Origin: JBNKFQ01 sp050289385
Lineage (GTDB): Bacteria > Pseudomonadota > Gammaproteobacteria > Pseudomonadales > Porticoccaceae
Length of the DNA: 7,244 nucleotides
Assembly: GCA_050289385.1 (NCBI GenBank)
Contig: JBNKFQ010000115.1
Location: 1 to 7,244, forward strand
Direction of reading: 5' to 3'
Shown: one piece after another, positions 6,105 to 7,244 of the stretch
Layout: each line of letters begins with the position of its first letter
Numbering within the stretch: the first letter of the stretch is position 1
The notes under the pieces: model-generated
Database searches by the model: none
What the model saw: only the letters and a program-made list of their open reading frames with translations
Told to the model about the DNA's origin: nothing
Program-made: the position numbers and the translations under genes

Positions 6105-6287
6105 TTACCGTAATCCCGCGGCTTGACCGCAGGATCCATATCAGGATACGAACACGCAGAGTCAATGGAACAGGCCTCTAAAAACAGTGTTCATTGAAAG
6201 AATATCCCGAGAAAGAATAACCCGATGTGGCACACGTCTTGTATCGTGGTAACTGGATCCAGCGGTCAAGCCACCTGATGACGGTAA
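6105..6287. mobile_element. Small inverted-repeat element (MITE-like, 'VIPRLDR'-type repeat) between map and glnD
   Basis: Two 34-bp arms, 6105–6138 and 6254–6287, are reverse complements at 29 of 34 positions. Both start with TTACCGT and share GGCTTGACCGC and GGATCCA. Weaker complementarity continues inward: GATAC with neighbouring bases occurs on both sides. Translated, the arms give VIPRLDRRI and VIRWLDRWI, the familiar peptide signature of a repeat scattered through many proteobacterial genomes. Each arm is itself a near-palindrome, such as GCGG-CTTGA-CCGC in the left one. The element fills all but 12 of the 195 bp between glnD and map and carries no gene. No target-site duplication is evident (ATCAGT on the left, CGGAAG on the right). 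It could be a non-autonomous transposable element or a paired extragenic palindrome. In the map–glnD transcript it would form a long stem. Confidence 0.7.
6196..6225. repeat. Tandem 15-bp direct repeat inside the element
   Basis: GAAAGAATATCCCGA (6196–6210) is followed without gap by GAAAGAATAACCCGA (6211–6225), a single mismatch. It lies in the central part of the inverted-repeat element. Directly before it, TCAATGGAACA (6162–6172) and TGTTCATTGA (6188–6197) form another imperfect inverted repeat. The complement translates as SGYSFSGYSF, but I see no credible gene here. Confidence 0.7.
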
Positions 6288-6293
6288 CGGAAG

Positions 6294-7067
6294 TCAGAAG
6301 TCTTCTTCCTTTCGGGCCGTCAGTACCTCTACACCATCTCTGGTAACCACCATAGTGTGCTCCCATTGAGCCGATAATCTGCCGTCTCGTGTGACAGCGG
6401 TCCAGTTGTCAGGTTTTAGTTTAGTGTGATAACTGCCAGCGTTGATCATGGGCTCAATAGTAAAGGTCATGCCTTCCTGCAATACCAGGCCAGTGCCAGG
6501 GCGGCCATAGTGCACCACTTGCGGCTCCTCGTGAAAAACATCCCCAATGCCGTGCCCGCAGTAATCACGTACCACGGAGTAGTGGTTACGTTCTGCATGT
6601 TGCTGAATAATATGGCCAATATCACCGAGAGTCGTTCCGGGCCTGACAATCTCAATGGCTTTGTAGAGGCACTCCTGTGTCACCTTTATCAGGCGTTTGG
6701 CATGTTCGGGCACCTTGTTACCCACCTCAAACATCTTGCTGGTGTCGCCATACCAGCCGTCTTTGATAACGGTAACATCAATGTTGATCGTGTCGCCGTT
6801 TTTCAGAATTTTTTTGTCTGATGGAATACCGTGGCAGACTACCTGATTAACAGATGTACAGATGGATTTGGGGAAACCCTTGTAATTCAGAGGAGCCGGA
6901 ATGGCTTTTTGCTCGTTCACAATATAGTCGTGACAGATGCGGTCCAGTTGCTCGGTGCTTACCCCTGGCACTACGTGCTCACCAATCATTTCCAGCACTT
7001 CTGCCGCAAGACGGCCAGCAATGCGCATTTTTTCTATTTGTTCCGGCGTTTTAATAGATACAGACAT
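6294..7067 (-). CDS. map: Methionine aminopeptidase, type I
   Basis: This encodes 257 residues, close to the 264 of E. coli Map. The enzyme removes the initiator methionine from nascent proteins after deformylation, acting in the cytoplasm near the ribosome exit. It is a pita-bread metallohydrolase. The five metal ligands are all present: Asp97 (INIDVTV), Asp108 (WYGDTSKMF), His172 (YCGHGIGDVFHE), Glu205 (FTIEPM) and Glu236 (QWEHTMVV). His79 in VVCHGIP is the conserved substrate-side histidine. There is no N-terminal zinc-finger extension, so it is the short type Ia form. The gene is divergent from the presumed rpsB at the right edge, as in other gammaproteobacteria, and lies upstream of glnD on the same strand. 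The start at 7067 has only a weak GGGC-type ribosome site. The right arm of the inverted-repeat element begins 6 bp after the stop. Confidence 0.97.
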   Translation of the reverse strand: MSVSIKTPEQIEKMRIAGRLAAEVLEMIGEHVVPGVSTEQLDRICHDYIVNEQKAIPAPLNYKGFPKSICTSVNQVVCHGIPSDKKILKNGDTINIDVTVIKDGWYGDTSKMFEVGNKVPEHAKRLIKVTQECLYKAIEIVRPGTTLGDIGHIIQQHAERNHYSVVRDYCGHGIGDVFHEEPQVVHYGRPGTGLVLQEGMTFTIEPMINAGSYHTKLKPDNWTAVTRDGRLSAQWEHTMVVTRDGVEVLTARKEEDF

Positions 7068-7096
7068 ATTGAGCCCGGTTTTGATATTGAAGCACT

Positions 7097-7102
7097 ATTG
7101 TA
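7097..7102 (-). promoter_or_regulatory. Candidate -10 element of map
   Basis: The complement strand reads TACAAT, one mismatch from the consensus, 29 bp upstream of the map ATG. A -35 box at the right distance is weak (TTCAGC at 18 bp), so this is a tentative call from one hexamer and its position. Confidence 0.3.
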
Positions 7103-7103
7103 G

Positions 7104-7239
7104 CAGTTGGGCGTATTGGGCTGAAGGGAGGATATCTGCTGATGCCCGTCCCGATGTATCCCTTCGACGCACCTGAGAGTTTTGGCTCACAATAAATTTG
7201 GTTTCTTCGATATTTTTCTAGTACTCCTTCAAGGTGATA
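7104..7239 (+). promoter_or_regulatory. Presumed rpsB leader (tff/t44-type position) with possible pseudoknot
   Basis: In gammaproteobacteria, the gap between divergent map and rpsB holds the rpsB leader, known in E. coli as the tff or t44 RNA, through which ribosomal protein S2 represses its own operon. The assignment here is by position. Two complementary pairs interleave: GGGC (7118–7121) with GCCC (7144–7147), and GAAGGGA (7123–7129) with TCCCTTC (7159–7165). This is the order of an H-type pseudoknot. CACCT (7170–7174) could pair with the AGGTG (7232–7236) of the presumed ribosome site. I did not find a convincing promoter on this strand, and I did not match the sequence base by base to the known family. 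Confidence 0.4.
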
Positions 7240-7244
7240 ATGAC
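7240..7244 (+). CDS. rpsB: Possible start of rpsB (30S ribosomal protein S2), cut by the window edge
   Basis: An ATG at 7240–7242 follows AAGGTGAT (7231–7238), which is complementary to the 3' end of 16S rRNA at a workable distance. Only this codon and two bases of the next (AC, a threonine codon) are inside the window. The identification depends on the usual map/rpsB divergence and cannot be proved from five bases. The real start could lie further right. Confidence 0.35.

Noticed and set aside
6178..6366. A 62-codon complement-strand frame ending in SGYSFSGYSF repeats.
   Set aside because: It starts inside map in another frame and its tail is the translation of the inverted-repeat element and its tandem 15-mer.

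Overview
The window reads as a stretch of gammaproteobacterial chromosome. The gene order pheT–ihfA–(small MerR-type gene)–tRNA-Pro at the left and map–glnD at the right are both arrangements known from Pseudomonas-like gammaproteobacteria. The protein sequences (IHF alpha, GlnD, type I methionine aminopeptidase) are of clear gammaproteobacterial type. Species cannot be named from this window.

Left block (1–1101): the 3' end of pheT, then ihfA and a 118-residue MerR-type DNA-binding protein. These three are packed as one rightward operon, with a 4-bp gap and then a 20-bp overlap. The operon ends at a strong GC hairpin (944–975). That hairpin also serves the oppositely oriented tRNA-Pro(GGG) gene at 983–1059, whose own promoter can be seen at 1074–1101.

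Middle block (1102–3430): the part that looks rearranged. A C-terminal remnant of a LOG-family (lysine decarboxylase-like) gene at 1238–1498 begins exactly where an intact LysR-type regulator gene (1499–2407, leftward) stops. The regulator is divergent from a stand-alone panB-like gene (2542–3357, rightward), with small dyads in the 134-bp gap between them. On its right side the block ends in a 63-bp field of degenerate heptad repeats in mirrored orientation. This field also encodes the last residues of GlnD.

Right block (3414–7244): leftward map and glnD. The gap between them is almost filled by a 183-bp element with 34-bp imperfect terminal inverted repeats of the widely dispersed 'VIPRLDR' repeat type. 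Upstream of map, on the + strand, lies what is by position the leader of rpsB, with a possible pseudoknot. A Shine-Dalgarno-like site and an ATG sit at the very end of the window.

Functionally, most of the window is housekeeping: translation (PheT, tRNA-Pro, Map, probably S2), nucleoid architecture (IHF) and nitrogen sensing (GlnD). The LysR–panB pair is the accessory-looking part. My best reading is that a deletion or insertion joined the two conserved blocks, truncated the LOG gene and left the LysR–panB cassette between them. This is inference from the gene remnants and repeats. I see no integrase, transposase, CRISPR array or phage gene.
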